From contig CP137872.1 of assembly GCA_034406715.1 (NCBI GenBank), positions 744,001 to 808,000 on the forward strand: a DNA stretch of 64,000 bases, written 5' to 3'. The translations under genes were made by a program, and so were the position numbers. Below, in pieces: positions 32,854 to 44,468 of the stretch. The DNA comes from Rhodotorula mucilaginosa (lineage: Eukaryota > Basidiomycota > Microbotryomycetes > Sporidiobolales > Sporidiobolaceae). Every line of letters starts with the position of its first letter. Position 1 is the first letter of the stretch. The notes beneath the pieces were generated by a model. The model was not told the origin of the DNA and did no database searches. It worked only from the letters and a program-made list of their open reading frames with translations.

Positions 32854-35071
32854 ATGCTGTCCTCTTCTCGGCGCCTCGTCACCCGCGTACGTCTCCCCTT
32901 GCACCTTGCCTTGCCCCCGCCCGCGGTCCCCACCGCGGCACCCGAACACCGCGCTCACTAACTCGCTCGGGAAACCGGAACAGCTCGCATTCCCGCCTGC
33001 GTCTGCTCGTGCTTTCAGCCGCACGGCGGCGCGCTTCGACGTCAAGAGCTCCGTCTCCAAGATCTGGCCGTCGGCGGAAGAGGCAGTCAAGGACGTCAAG
33101 GGCGACTCGATCGTCCTCTCCGGAGGTCAGTTCCGCCCATCCGATAAAGGCTACAGCTGAGCCTGTCATCAGCGAGACATCTGTCTCCCGACTCGGAGCC
33201 GTGTGTTGATCCTTGTACCCGATTCTGGCAGGATTCGGACTCTGCGGAACTGCCGGTAAGTTGGGATCACTCGGCCGGAGAGGAGCATACAGAACTGATG
33301 AAGCTCTCACTCAGACACGCTCATCGGCGCTCTTGCCAAGCGCCCCGAAGTCAAGAACCTCACCTGCGTCTCGAACAATGCCGGCGTCGGCAAGTTCGGT
33401 CTCGGTCAGTCGGCAGTCGTTTTCCGTCTTATTACTCGCCAGGTGTGCGTACTGACACCCATGTCCGTGCAACAGGCGCTCTCCTGCACTCTGGCCAGAT
33501 CGCAAAGATGATTGCGTCTTACCTCGGCGCCAACAAGGTGCGCCGCCGATCCTGCACAATCAAGCAGACTGAACCCTCACTGATGTTACGGGAAACCTTT
33601 CGCCCGCCTTGCAGCACTTTGAAAAGCTCTACCTCGACGGAAAGGTCTCGCTCGAGTTGACTCCGCAGGGTACCCTCGCCGAGCGCTGCCGCGCCGGCGG
33701 TGCCGGCATTCCCGCCTTCTTCACCCCGTCCGGGTACGGCACGGCCGTCCAGACTGGCGAGATCCCGATCAAGTACAAGGAGGGCACGCAGCAGGAGATC
33801 GAAGTCCCGGGCAAGCCGCGCGAGGTTCGCGAGTTCAACGGACGCGGATACTTGATGGAGGAGGCCATCATCGGTGACTATGCGCTCGTCAAGGTCTGGA
33901 AGGCCGACGAGTACGGCAACTGTGTCTTCCGGTGCGTCTTCCTTTTGGCGGCTTACTGAAGAGTCCTAGTTCTAAGGTGGCTGTACTCACGCGAACTGCG
34001 ATCTTCTGGCGCTTGCAGCTACGCCGCTCAGAACTTTTCGGGTGCCATGGCCCGCTCGGCCCGCATGACCATCGTCGAGGCTGAGGAGATTGTCCCGATC
34101 GGTTCGCTGGACCCGAACCACGTTCACCTTCCCGGAATCTTGTGAGCGCCACATCCGCATTCGAGCACCTGACACCGCAGTGGACTGATGCCGTCTTGTT
34201 CCCTCTCCCACCAGCGTCGACCGTGTCGTCCAGTCGACCGCTCCGAAGCAGGTCGAGGTCGAAGTCCTCCGCGAGGAGACCTCGAGCGACTCGGACTCGT
34301 CGGCCTCTTCGACCGCTTCGACCAAGTCTGAGGCTCGTCTCCGACGAGAGCGGATCGTCAAACGTGCGGCCAAGGAGCTCAAGGAAGGCATGTACGTCAA
34401 CCTCGGCGTCGGCATGCCCATGCTGGCCCCTTCGTTCCTCGAGCCGGGCACGGTCATCCACATGCAGTCGGAGAACGGTATCCTCGGCATGGGTCCGTAC
34501 CCGACCAAGGACGAGGTCGACCCCGACATTATCAACGCCGGCAAGGAGACGGTCACGCTCCTGCCCGGTGCCGCCACGTTCGACTCGACCGAGTCGTTCG
34601 CCATGATCCGCGGCGGCCACGTCGACGTCTCGATGCTCGGCGCCATGCAGGTCTCGGCCTCGGGCGACCTCGCCAATTACATGATCCCGGGCAAGATGGT
34701 CAAGGGTATGGGCGGCGCGATGGACCTCGTCTCGAACCCGGACGCGACCAAGGTCGTCGTCGTCATGGACCACGTCGCCAAGGGTGGCAAACCGAAAATC
34801 TTTGACGAGTGCTCGCTCCCGCTCACGGGTGTCAACTGCGTCTCGACCATCATCACCGACCTCTGCGTGTTCCAAGTCGACCGCAAGAACAAGAAGCTCA
34901 TCCTGACCGAGCTCGCCGCCGGCGTCACCGAGGAGGAAGTCCGCAAGAACACGGCCGCCAAGTTTGAGGTTTCGCCGGATCTCGTCGTGCGTAATCCGCC
35001 CGCTCTCCTCGTTCATGCGAGTCCTCCTTCGATTACTGACAACCCCTTCTTCACAGACTATGGACGCCTAG
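32854..35071 (+). CDS. Succinyl-CoA:3-ketoacid CoA transferase (SCOT), mitochondrial
   Basis: Class I CoA transferase that activates acetoacetate with CoA from succinyl-CoA, the key ketone-body utilisation step, in the mitochondrial matrix. Nine exons (32854-32886, 32984-33125, 33232-33255, 33315-33404, 33476-33537, 33615-33931, 34019-34141, 34215-34986, 35057-35071) give 525 aa. The N-terminus is a mitochondrial presequence ([11 protein letters not shown]...[11 protein letters not shown]). The alpha part has GFGLCGTA and [11 protein letters not shown], and the beta part has [12 protein letters not shown] and the catalytic SENGILGMG with Glu near residue 350. A serine-rich linker ([16 protein letters not shown]) joins the two halves, which are separate subunits in bacteria. 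Exon 3 is 24 nt, and the last exon is 15 nt and encodes TMDA. All joins keep phase. Confidence 0.94.
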
Positions 35072-35380
35072 GTTCGCAGTATACACATGTAGAATGTTGT
35101 CGCTCTGTTGGTCTGTATCGCATCATCTCACGTTCGTATACTGTGGGTCTCTCTTTGCGCAAGAGGGGAGAGGAGAGCAGGCTGTTGCACGAGCTACACA
35201 GGATCACAGGCTAGACTGCCGCCACAGCAAGACCTACGAAACCGTGCGAAACGCGACACGAGCCAGGATGCGGAAGCGTATGGAAGGAGGAGAGCTGAGA
35301 AGGAAGAGAGAAACACGATGGCAGAAAAGTGAGAACGAGATGCGAGAGCGGGAGAAAGAAAAGGGAGAACGGGGAGGACC
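35072..35380. other. Convergent intergenic region, SCOT/NOT4
   Basis: About 309 nt between two gene ends, purine-rich on the + strand from 35270 to 35380. No gene is seen. Confidence 0.4.
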
Positions 35381-38300
35381 CTAGAGGGCTCGCTGCTGCT
35401 GACCCGGTTGGTGGAACGGCGGCAAGCGCATACCCGGCGGGAACGGCGAGCCGGCCTGTCCGAGTCCGAACGGATGTTGCTGCTGCTGCTGCTGCTGGTG
35501 TTGCTGCAGAGGCGGCAACGCCGGGCCACCCGGACCGGCAGGCGGCAAGCTCGCGTCGGCGGCGCCGCCAGTCGAAGCAAGTCGAGCGTTCAGGATCGCC
35601 GGATCCGAGAAGAACGGATGCTGCGAGGGTTGCTGACCGCCATATTGCTGCTGCTGCTGCTGTTGATGATGCTGCTGCTGCTGCTGCTGCTTGGGAGCAG
35701 AAGCTTGAGCGGCAGCGATGAGCGCGAGCAAGTCCTCCTTGGCGACGTTGGTCGAACCCGAGTTGACAGTCGTGCCGTTCGGTCGTGGCGCCGGCGGCGG
35801 CAACGGGAACGAAGCGGCCGGGATGGCCGGACGAGCGTGCTGCGACGGTATAAGTCCCGGCGGCGGCGGCAGGGCCGAGTTGGCCGCACCACCGCCGGGA
35901 GTACCGAGACCAGGCGGCAGGGGCGGACCGTGCCCGTACGCGTGCGCTTGCGGATGCGAATGCGTCGTCCTCGCGCGCGGCGACATCTGCGGTGACGACG
36001 AGGTCGAACCGGCGGGGGTGGCGATCGACCGCAAGACGCCGGGCGGGAACGCCGGACCACCGCCGTTCATCGCGTTGCCGTTCCATTCGCGCTGCTGCTG
36101 CTGCTGCTGCTGCTGCTGCGGTTGCTGCTGGTGGTGGTGGTGAAGATGTTGCTGCTGCTGCTGCTGCTGCTGCTGATCACCTCCGCCGAGTGGCGGCAAC
36201 GGAGCAAAGCCAGACGAAGCCGAACGGAGTGGCAGACCGATTCCAGGCGGCGCGAACGGGGTCTGCGCCCCGGGCGAGGCGTCTCGCGCACCGTTGATGC
36301 CCGCCAGGACGCCACCGAAAGCCGAACGAGCTGCTGCGGCAGACAGCATGCCCTGCACGGTCTGCGGGACGTCGGACGAGCCGCGGCGGGCGAACCCGAA
36401 CCGGGACCCGCGGCGGGCCGCGTCGAGGTCCAATTCGGCGTCGGTCGTTGACGGCGGGGTCGGCGAGCGGGAATGGAGCAAGTCGCTGCTGCCGAATCCG
36501 GAAAAGGCATTCTCCGAGAACGGATCGAACGAACCCATGTAGGAAGCCGAAGTGGTCGCGGTGGACAAGCCGGACGCCACCATGAAGGCGCTACTCGCCG
36601 GGTGCGACTCGCTCGTGGTCGAGGAAGAGACCGGTTCGGGGGTCGGACGGCCGAATCCTTCCAGGTTGGCAAAGTCGCGGAACGGCATGACCTCCTCTCC
36701 CGAAGCCGGAGCAGCGTTCGACGCGGTGCTGGCGGCGGCGGCGGCACCTGCTGCGTTGACGGCGCGCCCTTTGCCCTTGACGTCGAGGTTGAGACTGAAG
36801 CTGAACTGACTGTCGCCAAATTCGAAATCGGGGAAGGAAGGCACCGAAGGCACCTCGAACAGGGGCGAGGTGTACGCGTTCGAGAAGGAGGCGGTGAAGG
36901 CGGCGAAGGGGTCGGCGGGAGGGGAAGGAGGAGAAGCGATCCGCGGGGAAGGCGAGCGCGAAGTCGATGCGACGGGGGGTGCTCCTGCAGCAGCAGCAGC
37001 AGCAGCACCGTTCGCGTCGGGCGTCGTCGACAACTCTTTCGACGAGTTGCCGTCAGGAGCAGTGGTTGGAGCAGATGACAGGCTCGGGGACGACGGCGTC
37101 GACGGCGCGGGAGAACTGCCGGACGAGGTCGAGTGACCGTTGACGGCGGCAGCAGCAGACGTGGCCGTGGCGGCGGCGGCGTTCGCTGCGGACTGTCCCT
37201 TTGAACCAGCCGCGTTGGCCTTTGACCGAGACGACGGCCTCGCCGGGAGAGGGTGAGTCTGCGGCTTGGCGACCGAGATGGTGCGTGGCGGCGCGGGTTT
37301 CGGCAAAGTCGCAGACAAGGGGGGCAAGTGTGGGTTCAGGACGATCGGCGTCGTCGGCTGCGGCGGGGCGTTCTTGGAAGCCCACGACGCCGTCGCCGGC
37401 AAGGTCACTTCGGGCACCTTTTTCGCCGCGATGGTCGGCGTCGCCGCGCGCGGCTTGACCGAGGTTTCCGAATCGTATGTAAAGATCTCGTCTCGCGCGT
37501 TGGGCGCCGCGAGGCCGTCAATCTCTTCTCCGGCTTCGTGCGCGAACGTGCACGTGACGTCGGAGCAGCGGATCCCCTTGAGGTAGTTGGGGCAGTAGCG
37601 CGTCGTGCCCCACATGGCGCGCAGTTTGTTGCCCTCGATCGAGTAGGTCCCGTCCGTGGCGGCGATGCAGTGCGACGCTTCGGACGCGGTGCGGTAGCAG
37701 ACGTAGACGTTGACGGGTTGGAAGACGGGGTGCAGGGGACCGCTGCCCGGTGCGGTCGGCGAACGCTTCGACATGAAGAGGCGGACGACCTTGCCGAACC
37801 GACCAAAGTGCTCGGGACCCTTGAGTTGCGCGAGTGTCTGCGAGTGAAGGTACTCTCACGGGTCAGTCTGCTCCCCCCCCCCCCCTTTTGAACAAAACGC
37901 AACCGCGTGCCAACGTACATCTTCGTTGGCCTGTTTGGTCGTCATGCCCGTGATGTGGACGAGGGTCCGCTGCCGCACGCGAACGTTGGCCTTGTTCTGC
38001 ATGACGGCTTCCGTCTCCTTGCGCCGCTTGTCCCTCAGCTTCTTGGCCGCCTGCAGTCGCTTCATCCTGCGCGATAGTACAACTTTGTCAGCCAGGAGCA
38101 TCTGGACGTGGAAGCGCGCGGGAACGTACTCGTCCGGCTTGATCGCCTTGAACTCGACGGTCGCGTCGTCGTACGGGGTTCGGCACGCCGGACAGCGGTT
38201 GTTCAAGTTCTCCTTGATGTGGTGATAGCAGAAGCGACAGATCTGTGGTTACAAGGCTCTTAGCGCGGCCGGCCATGGTGCGAGGGGAATGGAAGGGGGT

Positions 38301-38906
38301 GGGGGGGCGAACCTGATAGCCACAGGGACACGGCTTGAAGTTGAGGTCCGAGATGTCCATCTCTTCGAGGCAGAGGGGGCAGTCCATGTCGTCCTGGAGG
38401 GAGGACCGCGGTGTCAGCACGGGCGAGGCATGCGCGCGGGGGTGGATTGGACTGACCTCAAATCCGTCGAGCATGGCGAGGACGCGGTCGAGGGCGGTGC
38501 TGGCATTCTGCAAGCTGTTGTGACCTGCGCTGCTCGAGAGCGCCGCGTGGCTGCCAGCGTGACTGCTGTGCTGCTGGTGTGCATGGTGCGAGTGCTGCTG
38601 GTGCGAGCTGTGCTGATGCGAGTGCGAGTGATGACCTCCTGCGCTGGAATCGCCTCCGCTGCTGCCACCGCCGCCACGCGCCCCGGCACTCGCCGCCGCG
38701 GCAGGGGGAGGGGTCGCACCGAGGGGCGGATACGCGGACGCGGCTGCGTGGCTGGCTGCTCCCGGTGCGGTGTGGGCGGCGACGACGGGCGTGGCAGCCC
38801 ACGGCGAGTGATTGTGCGACGACGACGACGACGAGTGGTTCGCGGCGGGCGAGTGGTGGACGCCCAGGCCGGGTCTCGTACTCGATCCGTACGCGGCAGA
38901 CCTCAT
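35381..38906 (-). CDS. NOT4: CCR4-NOT E3 ubiquitin ligase subunit NOT4
   Basis: RING E3 ligase of the CCR4-NOT deadenylase complex, acting in mRNA turnover and co-translational quality control. Five exons (38906-38457, 38393-38313, 38242-38130, 38066-37919, 37852-35381) give about 1087 aa. The C4C4 RING (CPLCLEEMDISD...CPCGYQICRFC...CPACR) spans about 154-197. A coiled linker rich in Lys and Arg follows (MKRLQAAKKLRDKRRKE), then an RRM and a CCCH finger (C351, C360, C365, H369). The long tail is disordered with Gln, Pro and Ala tracts encoded by CTG/CAG repeats. The frame stays open upstream to 39032, so an alternative start would add 42 residues; I prefer the ATG at 38906. The third intron (38129-38067) is 63 nt and stop-free in frame. 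Confidence 0.9.
35477..36175 (-). repeat. CAG/CTG trinucleotide tracts coding polyglutamine in NOT4 tail
   Basis: Interrupted CTG runs (CAG on the coding strand) occur at about 35477-35507, 35646-35691 and 36091-36174. They encode polyglutamine with histidine interruptions, and length variation between strains is likely. Confidence 0.75.
37873..37885. repeat. C13 homopolymer in NOT4 intron 4
   Basis: Thirteen consecutive C on the + strand (G on the coding strand) lie within the NOT4 intron between exons 4 and 5, just upstream of the branch site. It is a likely slippage or sequencing-error site. Confidence 0.8.
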
Positions 38907-39216
38907 CCCTCTGGACTCGCCCTGACGGTCTCGGCGCGTGCTTCGGTGGAGCGGGCGAGTTGCGAGGTTGGCGGCAGCGGATTCAACGCGCGGCTGCCAC
39001 CACGTCCCCGAGCCTCTCCCTCTACAGCACATGTAACTCGAGTATAGATCAGCGGATAATTCATACTATGTTCTAACAATATATTCCAACCAGAGAGGCT
39101 CGCACTGGGAGAGGTGTGTGGTGTTTCAGAGGTGCTTGCCACCGCGCCCGCTCTCGCTGCCGCTCTCGCTGGCTCATCATCAGTCACAACCGATCAAGGA
39201 CGAGCACAAGAACGAG
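38907..39216. promoter_or_regulatory. Divergent promoter region, NOT4/ELF1
   Basis: A 310-nt space between outward-transcribed genes. An AT-rich island at about 39030-39095, including CAATATATTCC, stands out from the GC-rich surroundings and is the best candidate core promoter. Confidence 0.5.
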
Positions 39217-40327
39217 ATGGGCAAGCGAAAGTCGAGCAAGAAACCCCAGACCAGGGTCAAGCAGGTCCTCGGTCAGTCTCTCTCATCCTCGCCTCGAACC
39301 CCTCCAACTCCAGGTCCCTCTCGACTTTTGCTCAGGGCTCAGGCGCTCGAGACAGAACACAGACTGACAGTCCCGATGCTGCCCCCCCGCAGACAAGTCT
39401 TTCCGATGCATGTTCTGCGCCAGGACAGGCTCCGTCACCTGCAAGATGTGCGGACCCCTCCCCTTCCTGCTCCACAAACCCGGGCGCGACACCTCCCTCT
39501 GATCCCTGTTCCTTTGGATCTGTGCGCGCACAGGGACACGAAGAACCGCGTCGGTCGATTACAGTGCAAAGATTGCAACCAGTCGTTCCAGGTGCGTCTG
39601 CTCTTCCCAGGCCTCGCAACCAAGATCCTCTCAGGCTCGTCGACCTGATCACGTTCCTCCTTTCCCTCTCGTGCAGACGGACATCAATCGTGAGCAATAT
39701 CTTTGCTTTCTGCAGGGCGAGCAGTTCTTTCTGCAGTCCGAGGGGAACCGCTCACACGCTCCGCCTTTGGTCTGCAGATTTGTCTGAACCGGTCGACGTC
39801 TACTCGGCTTGGATCGATGCTTGTGAGTTTGCAACCGTTCACCTTTCAAATCTCGTTTCCTCGAGCGCGCGCCCCCCCCGCTGACTCGAACCGATACATT
39901 GTGTCGGCGTGCAGGCGAGGAGGCGAACCCGGTGGCGGCACCAGCGGCGGGAGGGTCGTCCTCGTCGTCCGGCAAGCGGCAACACGGCGGCGGCGAAGGA
40001 GGTCGCAACGCCGCTCCGACACCCAAAAAGCGGAGAGTTGCCGACGACGACGAAGACGAAGAAGAAGAAGACGAGGACGACGAAGCCGACTTTGATCCTG
40101 ATCGTCCTGCCGCCGCCGGACGAGACGACGAAGACAGCGGGTCCGAGTTGGAAGATTTGCGGACTTCGAAGCAGAAACAGAACAAGAAGCGGAGGACGGC
40201 GGTCGACGATGATGAGGAAGAGGAGGAGGCGGGGCAGGGACAAAAGGCGGCAGCAGGGGTCGATGACGAAGAGGAGGAGGAGGCGGTCGCTTCGAATGCG
40301 GGGAGCGATCCGGGCGACAGCGATTGA
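39217..40327 (+). CDS. ELF1: Transcription elongation factor Elf1 with acidic C-terminal extension
   Basis: Zinc-ribbon elongation factor that binds RNA polymerase II and helps passage through nucleosomes. Six exons (39217-39271, 39393-39447, 39534-39591, 39677-39689, 39779-39823, 39915-40327) give 212 aa. The first 80 residues match the family: MGKRKSSKK, zinc cysteines C24, C27, C48 and C51, and LSEPVDVYSAWIDACE. The rest is a low-complexity tail of about 130 residues dominated by Asp, Glu and Lys, longer than in most homologues. Exon 4 is 13 nt and encodes TDIN plus one base. The donor and acceptor chain keeps phase throughout. Confidence 0.92.
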
Positions 40328-40500
40328 TCGAGGAGAGAGAGCACTCTCTTGATCGGCGTGTAGGGGTACCATGCCGGATGTAAACGCTTGCCCCGATGTA
40401 CCTTTGAGCATAGAGTTGCGAGTGACCTCGCGCTGAACGGGCAGCTCGTCGTGTTTTGACATTCGATTCTCATCTCTTACGCCAGCAAGCGAGGGGAGAC

Positions 40501-43500
40501 ATGGCGTCGGCTTACAGTGAGCACACCGTAAACCCCCAGTCTAGACCGAACCGCCAGGCTGACCCACAACGGCCCCCAGCTGGATGGAACATCCACGCCG
40601 GCGGCGACGGCAGCGATGAGGACGAAGACCCCGTCGACGAGTTTCGCCAGACGAAGGAGTCGATCTATTGGTGCATAGAAGCTACTCCGACCATGCTCGC
40701 GCCCATGCTCGCCCCTCCATCCGGGGACAACTCGTCCCTCAAACCAGGCGCGACTCCGACCCCCACTTTGTCGTCGTCGACGCAGCGACCACCGACGACG
40801 ACGCAGACGCAGACGCAGGCGCAGACGAAAGAGATTGCGTGGAAGGGAGCGCCGGCGAAGAGTAAACTGGAAGAGTGCCTCCGCTGCGTGTACGCGATGA
40901 TGAAACGCAAGGTCATCTCGAGTCCGAAAGACTTGCTCGGAGTCTTGATCTGGAATACGGTGCGTTTTCTCTTCTCCCTGCTGGTCCTTTGTCATGCTCT
41001 GCCGCAGTGTGTTGATGCTATCCACTGCTCGCAGGAAGCGACGGTCGAATCGACGTCGGATCACTGCCACCTCCTCGTCGAGCTGAAACAAATCGACGCC
41101 CAGATGATCAAAGACATGCGCACCCTCCTCCAGCGTGCGTGGCCGCTCTCCAGTGAGACCTTTGTCGCACGTATAACCGGCTGACCGATTTCTCGTACTA
41201 GGCGCCGAGGAGGATCCCGAGTACCTCCAGAAACTGTTCAAGCCGTGGACGGAAGACACGGTCATCGGCAGTGTCTTTGCCAACGCCAACACGGCTTTCC
41301 GCGAGGAGTACGTTCCAGCGAGGCTCCCCTGGGGTAGGTGGTGATCCTCCGTGCTCATGTTGCGTCCCGTTCCTGCAGGTCGCCCAACGCCAATAATCGC
41401 ATCTTTTGGGTCACCGACAACGACGACCCCGTCAAGGGCAACACGCAGCTGATCGATGTCCTCAGGCTGAAGCGCACGGTACGCCTCGTGGAATCTCGCT
41501 CGTCGGCCGGGAAGATCTGCCACAGCTGATGAGCAATTCCGTGCTTTCGTGCAGGACGCGACCCAGTCGGGCTACAAGGTCGAGACGTTCTTTGTCCCGC
41601 CGATTTTTGACAGCGATTTCGACCTGGACAAATTCTACGCGGTCAGTGGCAAATCACTCTTATAGCTCCGCCATCGTGCAAGCTATAGAGCGCTGAGAGG
41701 AGATTGCGCCTACAGGAAGTGATGACGGAGGAAGCGGACGACGAGGTCGACGAGGATATGAACGCGCCCGTCGTCAGCCACGACCTGCGCGCCGCTCTCG
41801 ATGGGATGGTCGCTTCCCTCCGCACCAAGGAGACCGCCAAGCGCGTCGCGTTCAAGGTCCCGTTCGTGCTCGGAAAGGATCTCAGCATCGGCATTACTGG
41901 GTCAGTCCCTCCCCCGTCTTCTCGCGGTCTCGCGCGCCTTGTTCTTCTCACCGCGGCGTTGCAAGATAAGACTTGCTGACATGACCCGACCCCGTCACAG
42001 CTACAACATGATTGGCGAAGAGACGCGCAAACTGCCAGTCAAGGTCGATCTGAACACGAGCGCCGGCGACGAAATCATCCGCAAAACCGTCTACAAAGAT
42101 ACCGTGCGTTTCTTTCTCTCGCTACCTCGCGTTGTGGTCCCAGGAAACTGAAGCAGAAGAGCGAATCGCAGGACACGGGCGCAGAGATCGATCCGAAGCG
42201 CGATATCAAAAAGTTCTACCAAGTCGGCAAAGACGACATTGCGACGGGGACCACGTCGGCAAAGATCTTTTTCAGCGAGGCCGACGTCCGCAAAGTCAAG
42301 ATGCGTCTTGCAAAGTGCTCGAACCGCTGTGCGCTTCGATCGAACGGCATACTGATTTGGGCACCGTTTCTAGACCCTCGGCCGTCCGCCTAGCTTGAAG
42401 CTTTTGGGTTTCAAGCCCCGCAAGGGATACTTGCGCTTCGAAGAGACGGTCAAGCACAGCTACTTCATCTATCCAGACGAGGAGGTAAGTTTAGAGAGGG
42501 ATCTCATCCCTCCCCCCGTTTCTGCCGCCCCTCTCCCAGCTGAACCATGCGACTGTCATGCAAACAGCGCTACACTGGCTCGACTCGCACGTTTGCTGCG
42601 CTGCACAAGTCGATGCTCAGGAAGGAAGTGGTCGGCTTTGCCTCGTTCCTCGCTCGATCGAACTCGCGCCCGCAGGTCGTGCTGCTCCTCCCGCAGGTTC
42701 GTTCGACCAGGTTTCCACCGTTCGCTGCGGATTTCGGTGGGGAACTGAAGATACTCTTGGTGTCACGCTCTGCAGGAAGAGAAGCTGCATCCGAATGGGG
42801 TGGTGGCGGTTCCGGGAGGCATTCACCTCTGCCAGCTGCCGTTTGTGGACGACGTGCGAGACCACAACTTGACGTCCTCGGTCAGCATCGTGCACCCGCC
42901 CGGTGAGTCACCATATCTGCATCATTCTCTTTTTAGGTTGGGCGATACAGCGACTTATGCGTCTCGCTGCTGCGGGTGCTCCGACTCGACAAGATCCCGA
43001 GACGGGGGAAGAGTCGGAACAGCCCGAAATTGACGCGGCGAAAAAGATCATCAAGCACTACTCGAGGGCTTATAACCCAGAGTTGTATCCGAACCCTGGT
43101 GGGTTGGCTGCGCTTCTCGCCTCTCGCCCTCTACCCTGCACTCGCCACCGCATTCCTTGCTGACCTTTTCTTTGTGCGTGCGACGATAGCGCTCAACTAC
43201 TTTTACGACGTGAGTCTTTCTGTCCTTGGCGGCCTTCGCTCGGGTCTGTATGTACCGTCTCTGACGAAAGGATATTTTCTCAGACCTTGGCCGCCGTCGC
43301 GCTTGACGAGGAGATCCCGGAACCCGAGGACAACACTCGACCTGCTTACGAGACCATCGAGAAGGTGAGCAGTACTCTGTGGATTCGAAACTCCCGAATG
43401 CATACCGACTTTGTTTGCTCTGCCTGTGCTTGTTCCAGCGCATCGGTCACTTGATCAGGGACCTTCGCAAGCAGATCCCGCAAGATCAAATTGACAAGAC

Positions 43501-43876
43501 TCGTATCGAGACGTCGAACATGAAACGGGTGGTCAAGCCTGAGCAAGCCCCGATCGATCTCGAAGCCGTCAGCGAGTTCGTCGCCGAGTTCCAAGCCCGC
43601 GGGGTGAAACTCAAGGTGGACGAACTCAAGGCCGGCCTCCGTGTCATGGGCTTGCCGACGACGGGAAAGAAGGCGGACCTGGTCGACCGGATTCAAGATT
43701 ACGTCGACGCGCATGACTTCGGCCGAAGTGGCGCGAAAACGTCCCGCGGCAAGGCTTCCGAGGCTGACGTGATGGATCTGGACGACGACGACGAGGAGGA
43801 CGAGGGCTTCCTCAAGAAGCCGAAGCACAAGAAGGCGAAGCACGTCCTGACTATCGACGATGATGACGACGAGTAG
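40501..43876 (+). CDS. KU70: Ku70 DNA-end-binding subunit (NHEJ)
   Basis: Ku70 pairs with Ku80 to ring DNA ends for non-homologous end joining and telomere protection. About fifteen exons: 40501-40959, 41035-41134, 41202-41307, 41379-41478, 41555-41641, 41716-41900, 42001-42103, 42172-42294 or 42300, 42374-42484, 42568-42696, 42776-42902, 42937 or 42994-43098, 43190-43209, 43284-43364, 43439-43876, giving roughly 757-778 aa. The N-terminus has a vWA domain (RQTKESIYWCIEATPTM). The middle Ku core has FKPRKGYLRFEETVKHSYFIY and GIHLCQLPFVDDVRD, and the C-terminus has a SAP motif (VDELKAGLRVMGLPTTGKKADLVDRI) and an acidic/lysine tail. Two junctions are uncertain. After exon 8 the expected boundary shows AT instead of GT, and the acceptor of exon 12 has two in-phase choices. 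Exon 13 is 20 nt. Confidence 0.88.
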
Positions 43877-44468
43877 TGTGGAGATTGCTTGATTGCGCTG
43901 TGTACCGGGATGTCTTGCTTGCTTGTTGTCATTTCTACTGCACCCTAGTTACTCTTCCTCGCTCGGACAAGGTTCTTCTCTCCTCTCGGTCTGCTCCTAA
44001 GGGTTTGCGATGTCTACATAGGTCCTCACGATTCCTTCCTGAATGAGGAGCAGCCAAAGGACTTCCCTGGCCGACTGTGGCGAGCCATTGGCTAGCAGAA
44101 AAAGCTCCTGATTTGCGCAATCCGTTTCTCGCGCAGAGGATCTCCGGACGACCCGCTTCTGTATGACATTGTATGGAGCCCCGGGTAAAGTACCGGACGA
44201 GTATTGTCCGAGCACCTGGCGGGCCGCTCCTGCGTACTCGCGTTGCCACGGACGGGACTGCGAATTGCTCAAAGGGTGCGCTTTCTGATCGCGGCACTGT
44301 CCATACGCGCAGTTGATAAGTCACTTTGCTCCATAACCACACTGTAGAAGTTACATGCCATGAGAAAGGTTCAGGCGACATTTCGTCATCGATCAAGCTC
44401 TCCGAAACTACGAACAAAAGCAAGCTCACAGCCAAGCGACGCGCTCCTCCCAAAGCGCCTATACAGGT
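43877..44468. other. Convergent intergenic region, KU70 to leucine-rich gene
   Basis: About 590 nt with no supported gene; short open frames on the minus strand do not resemble the neighbouring paralogues. Confidence 0.4.

Noticed and set aside
35408-37078. Plus-strand frames opposite NOT4 with leucine and arginine runs
   Set aside because: They are shadows of the polyglutamine tail; the RING, RRM and CCCH order fixes the minus-strand frame.
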